From positions 1-15,609 of the forward strand of contig DASWRT010000080.1 in NCBI GenBank assembly GCA_036403035.1: a DNA stretch of 15,609 bases. The letters are read 5' to 3'. Made by a program: the position numbers and the translations under genes. The DNA is from DASWRT01 sp036403035. GTDB lineage: Bacteria > Pseudomonadota > Alphaproteobacteria > ATCC43930 > CGMCC-115725. Shown here piece by piece: positions 15,244 to 15,609 of the stretch. A model generated the notes under the pieces. It saw only the letters and a list, made by a program, of their open reading frames with translations. It was not told where the DNA came from and did no database searches. The first letter of the stretch is position 1, and the number at the start of each line of letters is the position of its first letter.

Positions 15244-15609
15244 ATGGCTGCACGGAAAACGGCATTGATTACGGGGTGCACCGGTCAGGACGGTGCGTAT
15301 CTGGCGGAGCTTCTGCTGCGCAAGGGATATGCGGTGCACGGGGTGAAGCGGCGCTCGTCGCTGTTCAACACCGAGCGGGTCGACCACCTGTACCATGACC
15401 CGCACGAGAAAGGCGTGCCGTTCCACCTGCATTACGGCGACCTCACCGACGCGACCAACCTGATCCGTCTGGTGCAGGAGATCCAGCCGGACGAGATCTA
15501 CAACCTGGCGGCGCAGAGCCACGTCAAGGTCAGCTTCGAGACCCCGGAATACACCGCCAACGCCGACGCCATCGGCACGCTGCGGCTGCTCGAGGCGATC
15601 CGCATCCTC
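15244..15609 (+). CDS. gmd: GDP-mannose 4,6-dehydratase, N-terminal part
   Basis: These first 122 codons belong to GDP-mannose 4,6-dehydratase, an NADP-dependent extended SDR that turns GDP-D-mannose into GDP-4-keto-6-deoxy-D-mannose, the precursor of GDP-L-fucose, GDP-D-rhamnose and related sugars. ALITGCTGQDGAYLAELLL (7-25) contains the T-G-x-x-G-x-x-G cofactor motif. VKRRSSLFNTERVDHLY (34-50), HYGDLTD (63-69) and NLAAQSHVKVSFE (87-99) are family signatures. The gene runs off the window at roughly one third of its usual length. The ATG at 15244 has GAGGAG (15230-15235) 8 nt upstream. It implies that the polymer contains a 6-deoxyhexose derived from GDP-mannose. Confidence 0.96.
   Translation, partial: MAARKTALITGCTGQDGAYLAELLLRKGYAVHGVKRRSSLFNTERVDHLYHDPHEKGVPFHLHYGDLTDATNLIRLVQEIQPDEIYNLAAQSHVKVSFETPEYTANADAIGTLRLLEAIRIL

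Noticed and set aside
13688..15265. 525-codon minus-strand frame opposite the third glycosyltransferase
   Set aside because: No recognisable domain, and it covers a well-supported glycosyltransferase with motifs and a strong ribosome site.

Overview
The window looks like chromosomal DNA of a high-GC alphaproteobacterium. The evidence is the strongly GC-biased third codon positions, a GumC/ExoP-type exopolysaccharide (EPS) tyrosine kinase, an OpgC-family acyltransferase, and repeated promoters of the form GGAAC-N16-CGTT. That form is the signature of the general-stress sigma factor EcfG (ECF15), which is known only from Alphaproteobacteria. A Rhodospirillales-like host is a guess; no rRNA or tRNA is present to test it.

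Left part (1-1739, minus strand): three metabolic or housekeeping genes. These are a truncated L-serine dehydratase preceded by a tandem glycine riboswitch with its own sigma70-like promoter, an SDR-family protein whose catalytic Tyr is replaced by Phe, and a CGFS monothiol glutaredoxin. The last two overlap as GTGA and form one unit.

Right part (2022-15609, all plus strand): an exopolysaccharide locus. In order it encodes a small membrane protein, an OpgC-type membrane acyltransferase, a GT4-like glycosyltransferase, a Wzz/BY-kinase co-polymerase, a GH16 lipoprotein hydrolase (sharing one base with the kinase stop), an MBOAT O-acyltransferase and its SGNH-like partner, a PAP2-type lipid phosphatase, two more GT4 glycosyltransferases (ATGA overlap), and the start of GDP-mannose 4,6-dehydratase. 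Together these would make GDP-sugars, assemble a lipid-linked repeat unit, acylate it, control chain length, trim the polymer and recycle the lipid carrier. No initiating phosphoglycosyl transferase, Wzx flippase, Wzy polymerase or Wza exporter is in the window; they presumably lie outside it.

The main discovery is regulatory. Four exact GGAAC-N16-CGTT sites, all with the same 16-nt spacer, lie in the gaps before the small membrane protein, the kinase, the MBOAT gene and the second glycosyltransferase. One-mismatch versions with the same spacing precede the first glycosyltransferase and the GDP-mannose dehydratase, and a two-mismatch version precedes opgC. This reads as a whole EPS locus wired, unit by unit, to the general stress response. 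Secondary points are a PAP2 gene that seems to start at a non-standard ATC/ATT codon, and several perfect inverted repeats placed at promoters or ribosome binding sites.
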